Shown here: piece by piece, positions 8,684-19,735 of the stretch | How positions within the stretch are numbered: the first letter of the stretch is position 1 | How the letters are laid out: each line of letters opens with the position of its first letter | DNA from: an uncultured Oenococcus sp. | GTDB taxonomy: Bacteria; Bacillota; Bacilli; Lactobacillales; Lactobacillaceae | DNA: 64,000 bases | Direction: 5' to 3' | Assembly (NCBI GenBank): GCA_934229385.1 | Contig: CAKQDH010000002.1 | Location: forward strand, 105,595-169,594 | Made by a program: the position numbers and the translations under genes | Notes under the pieces: model-generated | The model's input: only the letters and a program-made list of their open reading frames with translations | The model's database searches: none | What the model was told of the DNA's origin: nothing

Positions 8684-9794
8684 GTTAGGCCTTAAGCATT
8701 TTCGGAATTATAAAGAAATCAATATAAATTTCTCAAATTTAACTAACATTTTTGTGGGGAACAATGCTGAAGGTAAAACGAATCTTTTAGAAGCTATTTA
8801 TTTGCTATCCGTGGGAAGATCTTATCGAGATTATAGTGATCGAAACTTAATTCAGTGGGGAAGCCGAGAAACTAAAATTTCTGCTCAGATAAAAAAGAGA
8901 TCAGGAAATTTATCCTTAAAAATCATTATTGATAGAAATGGCAAAAAAGTTTTTGTTAATAATCTAATACAAAATAAGCTTTCAAATTATATTGGTAATT
9001 TAAATGTTGTTTTATTTTCTCCAGAAGATTTGGAGTTAATTAAAGGACCACCGGCTATCAGGAGGAAATTTATTAATACACAATTCGGACAAATGTCAAG
9101 AAATTACTTGATAGACCTTCTGAGATATAGAAAAATTTTAAAGAACCGTAATCTATTTTTAAAAAAAATTAATTTTTCAAGAAAATTATCATATTTAAAT
9201 AAAACTTACTTGGAAATTTTAGATGGACAATTATGTAGAAGTGGTTCAAGACTTATTTTTCAAAGATTTAAATTGATTAAACAACTTAGGAAATATTCTC
9301 AAAGGGCCCATAAAATTATTTCAAAAAAAGAAAATCTGGATATTAAGTATCGAACTTTTAAAAATATCGGTCAAAATTCTTCACTTCAAGAAATTTATTC
9401 AGTTTTTTTAAAGAAACTTAAAGAAAAACAGGAAAAAGAGTTGATATTAAAAACTACTACAATTGGCCCCCATCATGATGATCTTAATTTTTTCATTAAT
9501 GGTAAGGGGGTAGGTTCCTTTGCTTCTCAAGGGCAACAGCGTACCACAGCTCTTTCATTGAAGTTGGCTGAAATAAATATGATTAAATTAAAAAGTGGTG
9601 AGTATCCTATTTTGCTTCTTGATGATGTTTTTTCTGAATTAGATAAAAACCGGCAACTACATTTGTTAAATTTTATTAAGAATAAAGTTCAAGCATTTTT
9701 GACCACACCACATTTATCGTCTTTAGAAGAGAAAATAATTAAAAATCCTAAAATTTATGGAATAGAAAATGGAAAACTAAGTTATGAAAAATAA
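8670..9794 (+). CDS. recF: DNA replication and repair protein RecF
   Basis: SMC-like ATPase that helps load RecA at gaps. I start it at TTG 8670 ([17 protein letters not shown]), because a GGAG SD lies nine bases upstream and the N-terminus then fits RecF; an upstream TTG at 8655 would add five residues. Walker A is [12 protein letters not shown] near 31-42, and the ABC-type signature [16 protein letters not shown] with Walker [14 protein letters not shown] lies near the C-terminus. At 374 residues the length is normal. It overlaps yaaA and gyrB. Confidence 0.95.
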   Translation: MFLDKLGLKHFRNYKEININFSNLTNIFVGNNAEGKTNLLEAIYLLSVGRSYRDYSDRNLIQWGSRETKISAQIKKRSGNLSLKIIIDRNGKKVFVNNLIQNKLSNYIGNLNVVLFSPEDLELIKGPPAIRRKFINTQFGQMSRNYLIDLLRYRKILKNRNLFLKKINFSRKLSYLNKTYLEILDGQLCRSGSRLIFQRFKLIKQLRKYSQRAHKIISKKENLDIKYRTFKNIGQNSSLQEIYSVFLKKLKEKQEKELILKTTTIGPHHDDLNFFINGKGVGSFASQGQQRTTALSLKLAEINMIKLKSGEYPILLLDDVFSELDKNRQLHLLNFIKNKVQAFLTTPHLSSLEEKIIKNPKIYGIENGKLSYEK

Positions 9795-11739
9795 TAATAG
9801 AAAGAATAATATGATTAATAACAGAAATACATATAAGGGATCATCAATTCAAATTTTGGAAGGCTTAGAGGCGGTTAGAAAAAGGCCAGGCATGTATATA
9901 GGTTCCACTTCATCAGTTGGGCTTCATCATTTAGTTTGGGAAATTATTGATAATGGAATTGATGAAGCTCTTGCTGGATTTGCTCATCATATCAATTTAG
10001 TAATTGAAAAAGATAATTCAATTACCGTTTCTGATGATGGGCGTGGTATTCCTATTGGAATACAGCCCAAAACAGGAAGGCCTGCTATGGAAGCTGTTTT
10101 TACTATTCTACATGCGGGTGGAAAGTTTAATTCAAAAAGTTACCAGGTTTCTGGTGGTCTTCACGGAGTAGGTGCTTCAGTTGTTAATGCTCTTTCTAAA
10201 GAATTAGATGTACGAGTTTATCGGAACGGAAAGATTTATTACATGGACTTTCAGCGTGGACATGTAAAAACTGAGATGAAAAATATAAAGGAAAAAATGC
10301 TTTTACAAAGAGGCACAATTGTCCATTTTACGCCAGACCCTAATATTTTTAGGGAAACAACCAAATTTAATTACAAAACATTAGCAAATCGTATACGAGA
10401 ACTTGCTTTTTTGAACAAGGGTCTTCGATTAACCATTACTGATAAACGAATAACACCATTTAAGAAAGAGTCTTTTAGATATGAAGGTGGTATTGCTGAA
10501 TATGTAGAATTTTTAGATCAAAATAAAAAAACTTTATTTTCTCATCCAGTTTACGTAGAAGGAGAGGAAAATAAAATTAAGGTTGAAGTTGCTTTGCAGT
10601 ATACAGATTCTGTAACAGAAACTTTGATGAGTTTTGCTAATAACATACATACTCATGAAGGCGGTACCCATGAAACAGGTTTTAAAATAGCCCTTACAAG
10701 AATTATTAATGATTATGCTAGGAAACAGAAACTTTTAAAGGATAAGCAAAAGCCCCTAAGTGGTAGTGATGTAAGAGAGGGTATTACGGCAATTGTGTCG
10801 GTAAAACATCCAGATCCTCAATTTGAAGGCCAAACCAAAACGAAGTTGGGGAATACAGATGCTCAAAGAGCTGTTAATCATGAATTTTCTGAAACTTTTA
10901 ACCGTTTTTTGATGGAAAATCCAAACATTGCTAAAGAAATTGTCAATAAGGGGATGATTGCTTCAAAAGCTCGAGCAGCTGCAAAAAAAGCTCGGGATAT
11001 AACTCGACAAAAAACTGGTTTAGAACTTAATGCTTTAACAGGCAAACTAGCTGATAATACTTCTAAGGATCCTTCTATTTCTGAACTTTTTATTGTAGAA
11101 GGAGATTCAGCTGGAGGTTCTGCTAAACAAGGCCGTTCTCGTTTGACTCAAGCTATTCTACCAATTAGAGGAAAAATATTAAATGTTGAAAAGGCTACTT
11201 TAGATAGGATTCTTGCTAATGAGGAGATAAGATCTTTATTTACAGCCTTGGGAACAGGATTTGGTGATGATTTTGATATTAAAAAGGCGCATTATCATAA
11301 AATAATTATTATGACTGATGCTGATGTTGATGGAGCTCATATTAGAACTTTACTTTTAACACTCATATTTCGTTATATGCGTCCTTTGATTGATGCTGGT
11401 TATGTTTATATTGCTCAGCCTCCCTTGTATGGGGTATCTATAGGTAATTCTAATAAAAGAACATATTTAGCTTCTGATGAAGAGTTGGATAGATATTTAT
11501 CTACTTTACCATCTAGCCCAAAACCACGTATTCAACGTTATAAAGGATTAGGGGAAATGGATGCTCTTCAGCTTTGGGAAACTACTATGAATCCAGAAAA
11601 TCGGCGCCTTTTAAGAGTAGATCCGGATTATAAACCTGAAGTAGATGTTACTTTTGATATGCTAATGGGCGATCGTGTAAAACCAAGAAGAAATTTTATT
11701 GAAGAAAACGCTCAATCAGTAAAAGATTTAGATATTTGA
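9784..11739 (+). CDS. gyrB: DNA gyrase subunit B
   Basis: ATPase subunit of gyrase, which introduces negative supercoils. The 651 residues contain the GHKL motifs [22 protein letters not shown] and [15 protein letters not shown] in the first 140 residues, and the Toprim part with [14 protein letters not shown] (about 437-450), [12 protein letters not shown] and [21 protein letters not shown] 9784 overlaps the recF end; a second in-frame ATG at 9811 is possible. Key residues are intact and the length is normal. Confidence 0.98.
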   Translation: MKNNNRKNNMINNRNTYKGSSIQILEGLEAVRKRPGMYIGSTSSVGLHHLVWEIIDNGIDEALAGFAHHINLVIEKDNSITVSDDGRGIPIGIQPKTGRPAMEAVFTILHAGGKFNSKSYQVSGGLHGVGASVVNALSKELDVRVYRNGKIYYMDFQRGHVKTEMKNIKEKMLLQRGTIVHFTPDPNIFRETTKFNYKTLANRIRELAFLNKGLRLTITDKRITPFKKESFRYEGGIAEYVEFLDQNKKTLFSHPVYVEGEENKIKVEVALQYTDSVTETLMSFANNIHTHEGGTHETGFKIALTRIINDYARKQKLLKDKQKPLSGSDVREGITAIVSVKHPDPQFEGQTKTKLGNTDAQRAVNHEFSETFNRFLMENPNIAKEIVNKGMIASKARAAAKKARDITRQKTGLELNALTGKLADNTSKDPSISELFIVEGDSAGGSAKQGRSRLTQAILPIRGKILNVEKATLDRILANEEIRSLFTALGTGFGDDFDIKKAHYHKIIIMTDADVDGAHIRTLLLTLIFRYMRPLIDAGYVYIAQPPLYGVSIGNSNKRTYLASDEELDRYLSTLPSSPKPRIQRYKGLGEMDALQLWETTMNPENRRLLRVDPDYKPEVDVTFDMLMGDRVKPRRNFIEENAQSVKDLDI

Positions 11740-11747
11740 GGTAGAAT

Positions 11748-14261
11748 ATGTCAGATAAAAAAAATACAAATAATGATAACTTTATTTTTAACCATCGGGT
11801 TAGAGATACGGACCTTAACCAAACAATGAGAACTAGCTTTTTGTCCTATGCCATGTCTGTTATTGTTCAGCGAGCACTTCCGGACGTAAGAGACGGTTTA
11901 AAGCCAGTGCAGAGAAGAATTCTTTATGGAATGAATGAATTAGGGGTTACACCTGATAAGCCTCATAAAAAGTCTGCTCGTATAGTAGGAGATGTTATGG
12001 GTAAGTTTCATCCTCATGGAGATTCTGCTATTTATGAATCTTTAGTAAGAATGGCACAACCTTTTAGTTATAGATATCCCTTAGTTGATGGACATGGCAA
12101 TTTTGGTTCAGTAGATGGAGACCCAGCTGCTGCGATGCGTTATACAGAAGCTCGTTTATCTAAAATTGCTCTAGAAATGTTACGTGATATTAATAAAAAT
12201 ACAGTTGATTTTCATCCTAGTTATGATGGAGATAATCGTGAACCAATAGTTTTGCCTTCCAGATTTCCTAATTTACTTGTAAACGGGGCACAAGGAATTG
12301 CTGTTGGTATGGCTACCAATATACCTACTCATAATTTAAAAGAAGTGATTGCTGCTATTCATGTTCTGATGGACAATCCTGATGCTACAGTTGATGATTT
12401 AATGCAAAAACTTCCTGGTCCTGATTTTCCTACCGGCGCAATTGTAATGGGGAAAACAGGGATTAGGAAGGCTTATCAAAGTGGCCATGGATCTATTACG
12501 GTCCGTTCGAAAGTTAAGATCGAAAAAAATTCACTAGGTCATGAAAAAATTATAGTTTCTGAGCTTCCTTATATGGTTAACAAGGCTAAATTGCTTGAAC
12601 ACATTCGAGAATTAGTTTTAAGCAAAAAGCTTGAAGGAATAACTGCCATCCGAGACGAATCTGATCAAGAGGGTTTAAGAATCTGTATTGATGTTAGTCG
12701 TGAAATAAGTGCTGATATCGTACTAAACAATTTATATAAACAAACCTTACTTCAAACTAGTTTTTCCTTTAATATGATTGCTATTGATCACGGTAAGCCC
12801 CGTACCATGAATCTAAAAGAAATATTAATAGCTTATTTGGCACACCAAAGGGAAGTTATTCGTAGAAGGACAGAATTTAACTTAAAAAAAGCCCAAAATA
12901 AAGCACATATATTAGCCGGATTACGTATTGCCCTTGATCATATAGATGCTATTATACAAATAATTAGGTCGAGTAAAACTTCTAATGTTGCAAAAAATGA
13001 ACTAATTTCGCGATATAAATTATCAGATCGACAGTCTCAAGCTATTCTTGATATGCGTCTTGTCCGTCTAACCGGTCTAGAAAGAAATAAAATTGAAAGT
13101 CAATACAAAAGCCTTTTAAAGTCTATTGCTGATTTTAAGGACATTTTAGCGAAACCAAAGAGAATTGATAAAATAATTTATCAAGAATTGATGGATATTG
13201 GCAATAAGTTTGGAGATGAGCGTAAAACTGAACTACAAGTTGGTGATATATCTAATATAGAAGATGAAGATCTAATTCCTCGAGAAGACACTTTAATTTC
13301 TTTAACTAATGAGGGCTATATTAAACGTTTGCCTATAAAAGATTTTCGGACTCAGAATCGTGGTGGACGTGGTGTTCAAGGTATGAATATTAATAATAAT
13401 GATTTTGTTAAAGAACTTATTTTTTCCAATACTCATGATCACCTTTTATTCTTTTCGAGTAATGGGAAAGTTTATAAATTAAAGGGATATCAAATTCCAG
13501 AATATGGTCGTCATGCTAAGGGAATTCCGGTTGTAAACTTATTAGGTTTGGATAGCAATGAGAAAATCCAAACGGTTATTAATATTCATGGAAATGTAAG
13601 CGACTCTAAAGATTTTCTATTTTTTATTACTAAATTGGGTACTGTAAAGAAAACTACAGTTAAAGAATTTGCCAATATTCGTCAATCAGGCTTAATCGCA
13701 ATAAAGTTGCATGATGGAGATTCTTTAATTAAAGTGCTTTTAACTAATGGCAATCGGAATATTATTTTAGCTTCTCATTTGGGATATGCAGTATCTTTTT
13801 CAGAAAAAGATATTCGGTCAATGGGAAGAAGTGCTTCTGGAGTTAGAGGAATGAGATTGCGTTCTAAAGATTACGTCGTAGGATCTGATATTTTATTACC
13901 AAATGATAATGTTTTAGTAATAACAAAAAATGGTTATGGAAAACAAACTTCAGTAGAAGATTATCCTATAAGGTCACGAGGCGGAAAGGGATATAAAACT
14001 GTTAATATAACTAAAAAAAATGGGCCTTTAATTAATATGATTGTAGTTGGTTTAGATGAGGACGTGATTATTACCACCAGTGATGGAGTGATGATACGTT
14101 TTCACGCCAAAGATGTTTCCAATACAAATCGTGTTACGATTGGGGTTCGTTTGATTCGGGTTAAAAATAAAGCCAAAGTATCTGCTTTAACGAAAATGTT
14201 AGAAAAAAATGAACAAAATAATGAAATTGTAAATCCATCTATAGAATCTAAACAAAGTTAA
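11748..14261 (+). CDS. gyrA: DNA gyrase subunit A
   Basis: Breakage-rejoining subunit of gyrase. The 837 residues include the catalytic Tyr in [10 protein letters not shown], the quinolone-resistance region [19 protein letters not shown] with the usual Ser and Glu, so no classical resistance substitution is seen, and C-terminal beta-pinwheel repeats with the GyrA box [10 protein letters not shown]. It starts nine bases after gyrB with GAGGTAGAAT as SD. A strong terminator follows. Confidence 0.98.
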   Translation: MSDKKNTNNDNFIFNHRVRDTDLNQTMRTSFLSYAMSVIVQRALPDVRDGLKPVQRRILYGMNELGVTPDKPHKKSARIVGDVMGKFHPHGDSAIYESLVRMAQPFSYRYPLVDGHGNFGSVDGDPAAAMRYTEARLSKIALEMLRDINKNTVDFHPSYDGDNREPIVLPSRFPNLLVNGAQGIAVGMATNIPTHNLKEVIAAIHVLMDNPDATVDDLMQKLPGPDFPTGAIVMGKTGIRKAYQSGHGSITVRSKVKIEKNSLGHEKIIVSELPYMVNKAKLLEHIRELVLSKKLEGITAIRDESDQEGLRICIDVSREISADIVLNNLYKQTLLQTSFSFNMIAIDHGKPRTMNLKEILIAYLAHQREVIRRRTEFNLKKAQNKAHILAGLRIALDHIDAIIQIIRSSKTSNVAKNELISRYKLSDRQSQAILDMRLVRLTGLERNKIESQYKSLLKSIADFKDILAKPKRIDKIIYQELMDIGNKFGDERKTELQVGDISNIEDEDLIPREDTLISLTNEGYIKRLPIKDFRTQNRGGRGVQGMNINNNDFVKELIFSNTHDHLLFFSSNGKVYKLKGYQIPEYGRHAKGIPVVNLLGLDSNEKIQTVINIHGNVSDSKDFLFFITKLGTVKKTTVKEFANIRQSGLIAIKLHDGDSLIKVLLTNGNRNIILASHLGYAVSFSEKDIRSMGRSASGVRGMRLRSKDYVVGSDILLPNDNVLVITKNGYGKQTSVEDYPIRSRGGKGYKTVNITKKNGPLINMIVVGLDEDVIITTSDGVMIRFHAKDVSNTNRVTIGVRLIRVKNKAKVSALTKMLEKNEQNNEIVNPSIESKQS

Positions 14262-14291
14262 AAATTAGAATGTTAAAGAGGTTACTTAAAA

Positions 14292-14320
14292 AAAGAACTT
14301 GGTCATGCCAAGTTCTTTTA
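14292..14320 (+). terminator. Intrinsic terminator after gyrA
   Basis: AAAGAACTTGG-TCATG-CCAAGTTCTTT: a perfect 11-bp stem ending in a T-tract about 30 bases after the gyrA stop. It ends the yaaA-recF-gyrBA operon. Confidence 0.92.
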
Positions 14321-14426
14321 AACCTAATATTCACTTAAAAATAACAAATTTTATTTATTAATTTGTAAATAAATTCCTATGTGTTGATAGATAACCTTTT
14401 TAGTTTTAATAAAAAATTAAAAATTT

Positions 14427-15257
14427 TTATTTTATCCACCAAGTATCATAAACGTTAACTGGTAAATGGCGTTTATCTTTACTTGAAAGATATAATTTCT
14501 CTATTCTTTCTGCTGCTTTTTTTGAAACTTTTTTTCCTTCTAAATAATTATCAATATCATGATAAGAAACACCTAAAGCTACTTCATCTGGAAGAAGAGG
14601 GTTTTTCATTTCTAGGTCTGCAGTGGGTGTTTTTTTATAAAGTTTTTCAGGAGCCCTAAGTTCTTTTAGCATGGCTTTCCCTTGCCTTTTATTTAATCTC
14701 CAAAGTGGGTCTATATCTGTCCCTCCGTCCCCATATTTTGTGAAAAATCCAGCAAATGCTTCAGCAGCGTGGTCGGTTCCTATAACTACACCTTTATTTT
14801 CCCGAGCGATTGCATATTGGGCAATCATTCTTATTTTAGGTTTAATAGAGCCTTGACTTTTATCATCCACCTTAAGACCTGTTGTAGTTCGCAACTCTCT
14901 TGTTAATGCATCGGTAGCCGTTTTAATATTTGTTGTTACTATTTTATCAGGTTTTATAAATTTTAAAGCTAATTGAGCAGATTCTTCGTCTAATTGCTTT
15001 CCATAGGGCTGTCGAACAGCTATAAACTTATATTTTTTATCACTTTTCTCATTAAGCTCATTAATTGATGTTTGTGCTATTTTACCGGCTAAGGTAGAAT
15101 CTTGGCCCCCAGAAACGGCCAAAATATAGCTCTGGTATTTTGAATTTGCTAATAGATAGTTTTTTAAAAATGATATTGTTCTTTTAATTTCTTTTTTTGG
15201 ATCTATAGATGGTTGCACGTGTAGATCAGAAATTATTTTTTCTTGCAACAAACGCAT
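14427..15257 (-). CDS. nadE: NH3-dependent NAD+ synthase
   Basis: Amidates deamido-NAD+ to NAD+ using ATP and ammonia. The 276 residues carry the PP-loop SGGQDST at 49-55, the deamido-NAD binding stretch GTDHAAEAFAGFFTKYGDGG and DPLWRLNKRQGKAML. There is no glutaminase domain, so this is the short ammonia-dependent form. The start has a CGGAGAA SD eight bases away. It stands alone on the minus strand between gyrA and rpsF, against the direction of the surrounding replication genes. Confidence 0.97.
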   Translation of the reverse strand: MRLLQEKIISDLHVQPSIDPKKEIKRTISFLKNYLLANSKYQSYILAVSGGQDSTLAGKIAQTSINELNEKSDKKYKFIAVRQPYGKQLDEESAQLALKFIKPDKIVTTNIKTATDALTRELRTTTGLKVDDKSQGSIKPKIRMIAQYAIARENKGVVIGTDHAAEAFAGFFTKYGDGGTDIDPLWRLNKRQGKAMLKELRAPEKLYKKTPTADLEMKNPLLPDEVALGVSYHDIDNYLEGKKVSKKAAERIEKLYLSSKDKRHLPVNVYDTWWIK

Positions 15258-15594
15258 TTCGCTTCTCCGTTTTAGTTTTATTTTGTTCTAATTGTATATT
15301 GTTTTTATATTTTTGAATTAAATTAGCGAAAATATTTTTAAGATATTAAAATGGGTTTTAATTTTCTCTCTAATTTAATATTTATTAGTTTATTTAAAGT
15401 AACAAAAATTTAATAAGTTTTGGAAGAAAATATCTTTATGCGGATTAAACATAAATATATTAGTTTTTTAAAATTAAAGAAATTATTTATTCTTGATTTT
15501 AAATGTATTAATGGATAAGATAACAGTGTGGTTTTTAATCACTTCCTTACCGCTTTGTTTTTAGCGGCCAAAAAAGTCCAAAAGGAGAAAAAAA
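15258..15594 (+). promoter_or_regulatory. nadE-rpsF gap with rpsF leader hairpin
   Basis: A 337-base divergent gap. Close to rpsF, CCGCT-TTGTTTTT-AGCGG (15550-15567) forms a hairpin just ahead of the AAAGGAG SD. Leaders of rpsF in many bacteria carry a CCG-containing hairpin bound by the S6:S18 complex to repress the operon; position and the CCG element agree, but I cannot confirm the full consensus. The rest is AT-rich and holds the nadE promoter region. Confidence 0.4.
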
Positions 15595-16044
15595 ATGTCA
15601 AAAAGTTATGAGCTAACTTATATTATTAGACCTAATTTAGAGAAAGAATCTAAAGATTCTTTAGTAAAGAGGTTTGATGATATTTTAACAAAAAATGGAG
15701 CTAAAATAAACGATTCTTCTGATTGGGATACACGCCATTTGGCTTACGAAATAAATAATAATAAAACCGGTCTTTATCACATTGTTACTTTTACTACAGA
15801 TAATAATAAGCCTTTAAATGAATTCAATCGTTTATCTAAAATTAATAATGATATTTTGCGTCATATAGTAGTTTCTGTGAGTTTTGAAGAATTAAAAAGT
15901 TCACATGAAAAACAAGCGGCAGCTGAGCAAAGAATAGCTGAGCATCATGCACAGCGTGAAGCAGAAAGAAAAGCTGCTCAAAGTACACAAAATCAGTCAG
16001 TTAATGATTCGAATAATAAATCAGATACAAACAATAATAAATGA
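15595..16044 (+). CDS. rpsF: 30S ribosomal protein S6
   Basis: Small-subunit ribosomal protein that pairs with S18. The S6 fold covers about residues 1-98 ([45 protein letters not shown]). It is extended to 149 residues by a charged Gln/Glu/Ala and then Asn/Ser-rich tail, longer than the usual ~95-100. A strong AAAGGAG SD precedes the ATG. It heads the rpsF-ssb-rpsR operon, and the stop overlaps the SD of ssb. Confidence 0.97.
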   Translation: MSKSYELTYIIRPNLEKESKDSLVKRFDDILTKNGAKINDSSDWDTRHLAYEINNNKTGLYHIVTFTTDNNKPLNEFNRLSKINNDILRHIVVSVSFEELKSSHEKQAAAEQRIAEHHAQREAERKAAQSTQNQSVNDSNNKSDTNNNK

Positions 16045-16052
16045 GGAGCTTT

Positions 16053-16685
16053 ATGATTAATAAAGTCGTATTAGTAGGAAGATTAACACGTGATGTTGAG
16101 TTGCGCTATACAAATAGCGGGACCGCTGTAGCTTCTTTTTCATTAGCTGTAGAGCGTAATTTTACTAATCGTTCAGGAGAGCGTGAAGCAGATTTTATTA
16201 ATTGCGTTATTTGGAGAAAACCAGCTGAGAATTTTTCTAATTTTACAGGAAAAGGTGCTATGGTTGCAGTTGAGGGGCATTTACAAACTCGTAATTATCA
16301 GAATAACCAAGGTCAAAGAGTATATGTTACTGAAGTTGTTATCGATAATTTTCAGTTATTGGAAACAAGAGCACAATCAAAAGCTCGACGAGCTAACCAG
16401 AATAACGATGGTAATAGTGGATCAGTAACAACAGGTTCGTCTATTAATAACGCTTCTAATAATAACGCTTCTAAAAGTAATAATTTTAATATCCCTGAAA
16501 ATGGAACTAGTAATAGAGTAGGTGCTAGTCAAGGTAATCCATTTGAATCACAATTTAAAGATAAAAATAAACGTAATAGTGGTAATTCTACTGATACAGG
16601 ATCTGCTAAGTCTAATGATTCTAATAGTAATAATGATGATTCAGATGATTCTTTGGATATTTCCGATGATGATTTACCCTTTTAA
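16053..16685 (+). CDS. ssb: Single-stranded DNA-binding protein
   Basis: Binds single-stranded DNA at the fork and recruits partners through its C-terminus. I start it at ATG 16053 ([11 protein letters not shown]), because GAGGAG lies directly before it; an ATG at 16041 would add four residues and place the SD inside the gene. The OB-fold covers about 1-105. It is followed by a low-complexity Asn/Ser/Gly/Asp linker and ends in the acidic tip DISDDDLPF, the classical partner-binding tail. Length 210. Confidence 0.97.
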   Translation: MINKVVLVGRLTRDVELRYTNSGTAVASFSLAVERNFTNRSGEREADFINCVIWRKPAENFSNFTGKGAMVAVEGHLQTRNYQNNQGQRVYVTEVVIDNFQLLETRAQSKARRANQNNDGNSGSVTTGSSINNASNNNASKSNNFNIPENGTSNRVGASQGNPFESQFKDKNKRNSGNSTDTGSAKSNDSNSNNDDSDDSLDISDDDLPF

Positions 16686-16735
16686 TATTATTTCATTAAA
16701 ATAAAAATAATTAAAATTTAAGAAAGGAATTTATT

Positions 16736-17050
16736 ATGGCAAATGAAAAAAATTCAAGCCAAAGAGTTAAAACAGTTAATGGTGAAAGAACTAATAGGCC
16801 AAGACGCACTCCACGAGGTGATAGACGCCGTTTTCATCGAGGGGGCCGTAGGCGAGTAGATTATTTAGCTGTTAACCATATTGATTATGTAGATTATAAA
16901 GATGTGAATCTTTTAAAAAGGTTTATTGCAGATAATGGAAAGATTTTGCCTCGTAGAATAACAGGAACAAGTTCAAAAAACCAGCGTAAAATTGCTAGAG
17001 CAGTTAAACGTGCCCGCATTATGGCGCTTTTGCCTTTTACGGTAAAATAA
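16736..17050 (+). CDS. rpsR: 30S ribosomal protein S18 with N-terminal extension
   Basis: Small-subunit protein partnering S6. The S18 core spans about residues 36-104 ([56 protein letters not shown]). The first roughly 35 residues are an Arg/Asn/Thr-rich extension that makes the protein 104 aa instead of about 78. An AAGAAAGGA SD before the ATG supports the long form. Third gene of the rpsF operon. Confidence 0.96.
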   Translation: MANEKNSSQRVKTVNGERTNRPRRTPRGDRRRFHRGGRRRVDYLAVNHIDYVDYKDVNLLKRFIADNGKILPRRITGTSSKNQRKIARAVKRARIMALLPFTVK

Positions 17051-17154
17051 TTTATTTATCAAATATGTCTGAACAGAGACTTTTTATTCTCTATAAAATT
17101 ATTTAAGTCTTTAAACGATTAAGTTTGAGAATAAATTGTTTATTAAGATACTTG

Positions 17155-19227
17155 ATGTTTAAAATGGAAAAATTTAATAACAATTCTTCTAGATTTTCTA
17201 GGTTTCTTCGTAATAATTACCGAACTTTATACTTAATTTCTTTTTTTGCAATTTTACTTGCAATTTTGGGGCTTATTTTTGCTCTTAAGATAAATATTTT
17301 TTGGGGAGTTGGGTGGATAGTACTTGTTTTATTAATAGCTTATCTATTTTATAATTTTATTAATTCTTTAGGCGTTGATTTTCAAACTTATATGACTAAT
17401 TTATATGGTCGTGTTTCAATTTCCCAGACAAGCGCTTTAGAACAAATGCCAATTGGAATTATGCTTTTAGATTCTGATTTTAGAATTGAATGGTTTAATA
17501 AAAGTTTAGAAAAGATTTTGGGAAATTCTTCCTTTATCGGTAAAAATTTGAAAGAAGTTGATTCTGAACTTTTTTCTTATGTTCAATCAAATAAAAAGGG
17601 TGAAGCGGTTGAAATAGATTGGCACCAGGGAAAATTTCTTTTACAGGTTCAAAATGGTGGCCAAGCTATTTATTTAATGGATATGACTGATATTTCTAAA
17701 TACCAGATTATGTATGAAAAGAATCGTTTATTCTATGGGATTATTAATATTGATAATTATGAGGAAATAATTCGTGATATACCTGATTATAAGGCAAGTA
17801 GCTTGGTTGCTTTTTTCTCTAGCCGCTTAGGAAAGTGGTCAAAAAAATATCATTTATTTTTACAAAGAATAAGTGAAAATAGATATTTAATTTTTGGACG
17901 AATGCCGGACTTGAATTCGTTAGAAAAAGATCATTTTTCTATTGTTGATGATATAAGAGAAGAATCTCTCAAACAAAATATGCCTTTAAGTCTTTCGATT
18001 GGAATTGCTTGTGGTGTTTCGAATTTAAATAAATTATCTCAACTAGCTCAAAGGAGTTTAGACCTTGCTTTAGGAAGAGGTGGGGACCAAGTTGTAATTC
18101 GTGAAAAAGATAATCCTGCCATTTATTTTGGGGGAAATTCCAACCCCTTAGAGAAAAGAACCAGAGTTCGAGCCAGAATGATGGAAACAGCTCTCTCTGA
18201 TTTATTTGACAATTCAGATTCAGTATTTATTGCTGGGCATAGAAATCCAGACATGGATTCGTTAGGTTCTGCTCTTGGTATTTGGCGGATGAGCCAAATC
18301 CATAATTTAAATAAAGTTTATATTATTATTAATGAAAAAAATCTGCAGAATGAGATTCGTTTAGTTATTAAAAAAATAGATCAAGAAATTGATCAAAAAA
18401 ATAAAAAAATAAAACAAGATGATAAAAGTAACCATTCTTTAATTAATTATCCCTTTATTTCGGAAAAGCAAGCGATGTCGTTGGCCGATGACAAAAGCCT
18501 CTTAGTGTTAGTGGATCATTGTCGGCCTAGTATTTCTTCAGCTGGATACCTTTTAGATAAGCTTAAATCTTCGTTAGTGGTTATAGATCATCATAGAGTT
18601 GCTGATGAAAGCTTTAAAGAGAAACCACAATTGTTTTATATAGAACAATCTGCCTCTTCAACTTCTGAATTAGTTACAGAATTACTAGGTTATGAAGATC
18701 TTAGAAAATCTCCTATTTCGGAAGTAGAAGCAACAGCTCTATTAGGAGGAATTCAACTAGACACTAAGGGCTTTACTTTTCATACTGGTTCTAGGACTTT
18801 TGACGCGGCTAGTTTTTTAAGGTCATCAGGTGCTAATTCTGATCTGTTAAGGCGATTTAAAAAAGAACCAGAATCGTTCGTTTTAACTAAATCACACCTT
18901 ATTCAACAAGTTTCTATTAAAAATAATGTTGGGATTATTACCGGAGAAGATAAAACTTTTTATGATCCTATTGTTTGTGCTCAAGCAGTAGACTCTCTTT
19001 TAAAAATCCAGGGCATTGCTGCAAGTTTTATAATTTTTAGAGTGAATGATGATGGGGTTAAAGTTTCAGCCCGTTCGGATGGATCACTTAATGTTCAAGT
19101 TATTATGGAAAAAATGGGTGGCGGCGGATCATTGGCCAATGCTGCTTCTGTAGTTAAAAATCATAGCACTGAGGAAGTTACAAAAGAGCTAAGAAAAATA
19201 ATCGATTCTGTGGTTTTAACTAAATAA
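17155..19227 (+). CDS. gdpP: Cyclic-di-AMP phosphodiesterase GdpP, altered DHHA1 motif
   Basis: Membrane enzyme that hydrolyses c-di-AMP to pApA and so affects wall and osmotic homeostasis. Order: two membrane helices (about 25-70), a PAS-like domain, a degenerate GGDEF domain, then DHH/DHHA1. The DHH part has HRNPDMDSLG (His362), LVDHCRPS and VIDHHR (Asp478-His479-His480). The DHHA1 loop reads GGGGS (655-659), while relatives normally have GGGGH there, so a substrate-binding His appears replaced. Start choice is uncertain (TTG 17125, ATG 17155 or ATG 17164; none has a good SD). It lies before rplI and dnaB as usual. Confidence 0.93.
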   Translation: MFKMEKFNNNSSRFSRFLRNNYRTLYLISFFAILLAILGLIFALKINIFWGVGWIVLVLLIAYLFYNFINSLGVDFQTYMTNLYGRVSISQTSALEQMPIGIMLLDSDFRIEWFNKSLEKILGNSSFIGKNLKEVDSELFSYVQSNKKGEAVEIDWHQGKFLLQVQNGGQAIYLMDMTDISKYQIMYEKNRLFYGIINIDNYEEIIRDIPDYKASSLVAFFSSRLGKWSKKYHLFLQRISENRYLIFGRMPDLNSLEKDHFSIVDDIREESLKQNMPLSLSIGIACGVSNLNKLSQLAQRSLDLALGRGGDQVVIREKDNPAIYFGGNSNPLEKRTRVRARMMETALSDLFDNSDSVFIAGHRNPDMDSLGSALGIWRMSQIHNLNKVYIIINEKNLQNEIRLVIKKIDQEIDQKNKKIKQDDKSNHSLINYPFISEKQAMSLADDKSLLVLVDHCRPSISSAGYLLDKLKSSLVVIDHHRVADESFKEKPQLFYIEQSASSTSELVTELLGYEDLRKSPISEVEATALLGGIQLDTKGFTFHTGSRTFDAASFLRSSGANSDLLRRFKKEPESFVLTKSHLIQQVSIKNNVGIITGEDKTFYDPIVCAQAVDSLLKIQGIAASFIIFRVNDDGVKVSARSDGSLNVQVIMEKMGGGGSLANAASVVKNHSTEEVTKELRKIIDSVVLTK

Positions 19228-19258
19228 ATATTTGACAGAAAGATAGAATAAGAAAATT

Positions 19259-19714
19259 ATGAAAGTCATTTTTTTGAAAGATGTTAAAAATAAAGGAAAA
19301 CGTGGGGAAATAAAAAGTGTTTCAGATGGTTATGCAAATAATTTCCTTATTAAAAATAAAAAAGCAGTTTATGCTTCTCCCCAAAATATTTCTAAATTAC
19401 ATGGGCAACAAAAGTTAGCAGAAAAAAAAGCTAATAAAATTTTAGAAAATTCTAAAAGTTTGAAAAAAAGATTAGAATTAAATAAAACTATTCTTGAATT
19501 TTCACAAAATGTTGGCCCAGATGGGAGATTAAATGGTTCTGTTACCTCAAAAGATATTGTTAACCAATTAAAAAAACAATTTTCAATAAATATTGATAAG
19601 CGTAAGCTTATTTTGCCTCGACCGATTAAAACTGTAGGACTTCATGAAATTTCTGTTAAGTTGCATCCTAAAGTCACCAGCGCTATTAAAGTAAATATTT
19701 CTCAAAGGAATTAA
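19259..19714 (+). CDS. rplI: 50S ribosomal protein L9
   Basis: Large-subunit protein with an N-terminal rRNA-binding domain ([34 protein letters not shown]), a central helix and a C-terminal domain with [15 protein letters not shown] and [15 protein letters not shown]. The length of 151 is typical. It lies between gdpP and dnaB in the conserved order. Confidence 0.97.
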   Translation: MKVIFLKDVKNKGKRGEIKSVSDGYANNFLIKNKKAVYASPQNISKLHGQQKLAEKKANKILENSKSLKKRLELNKTILEFSQNVGPDGRLNGSVTSKDIVNQLKKQFSINIDKRKLILPRPIKTVGLHEISVKLHPKVTSAIKVNISQRN

Positions 19715-19735
19715 ATATTGGATTAATAATTAATA

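Noticed and set aside
11997..12062. Quinolone-resistance change in GyrA
   Set aside because: The region reads [10 protein letters not shown] with the usual Ser and Glu; no classical resistance substitution is present.
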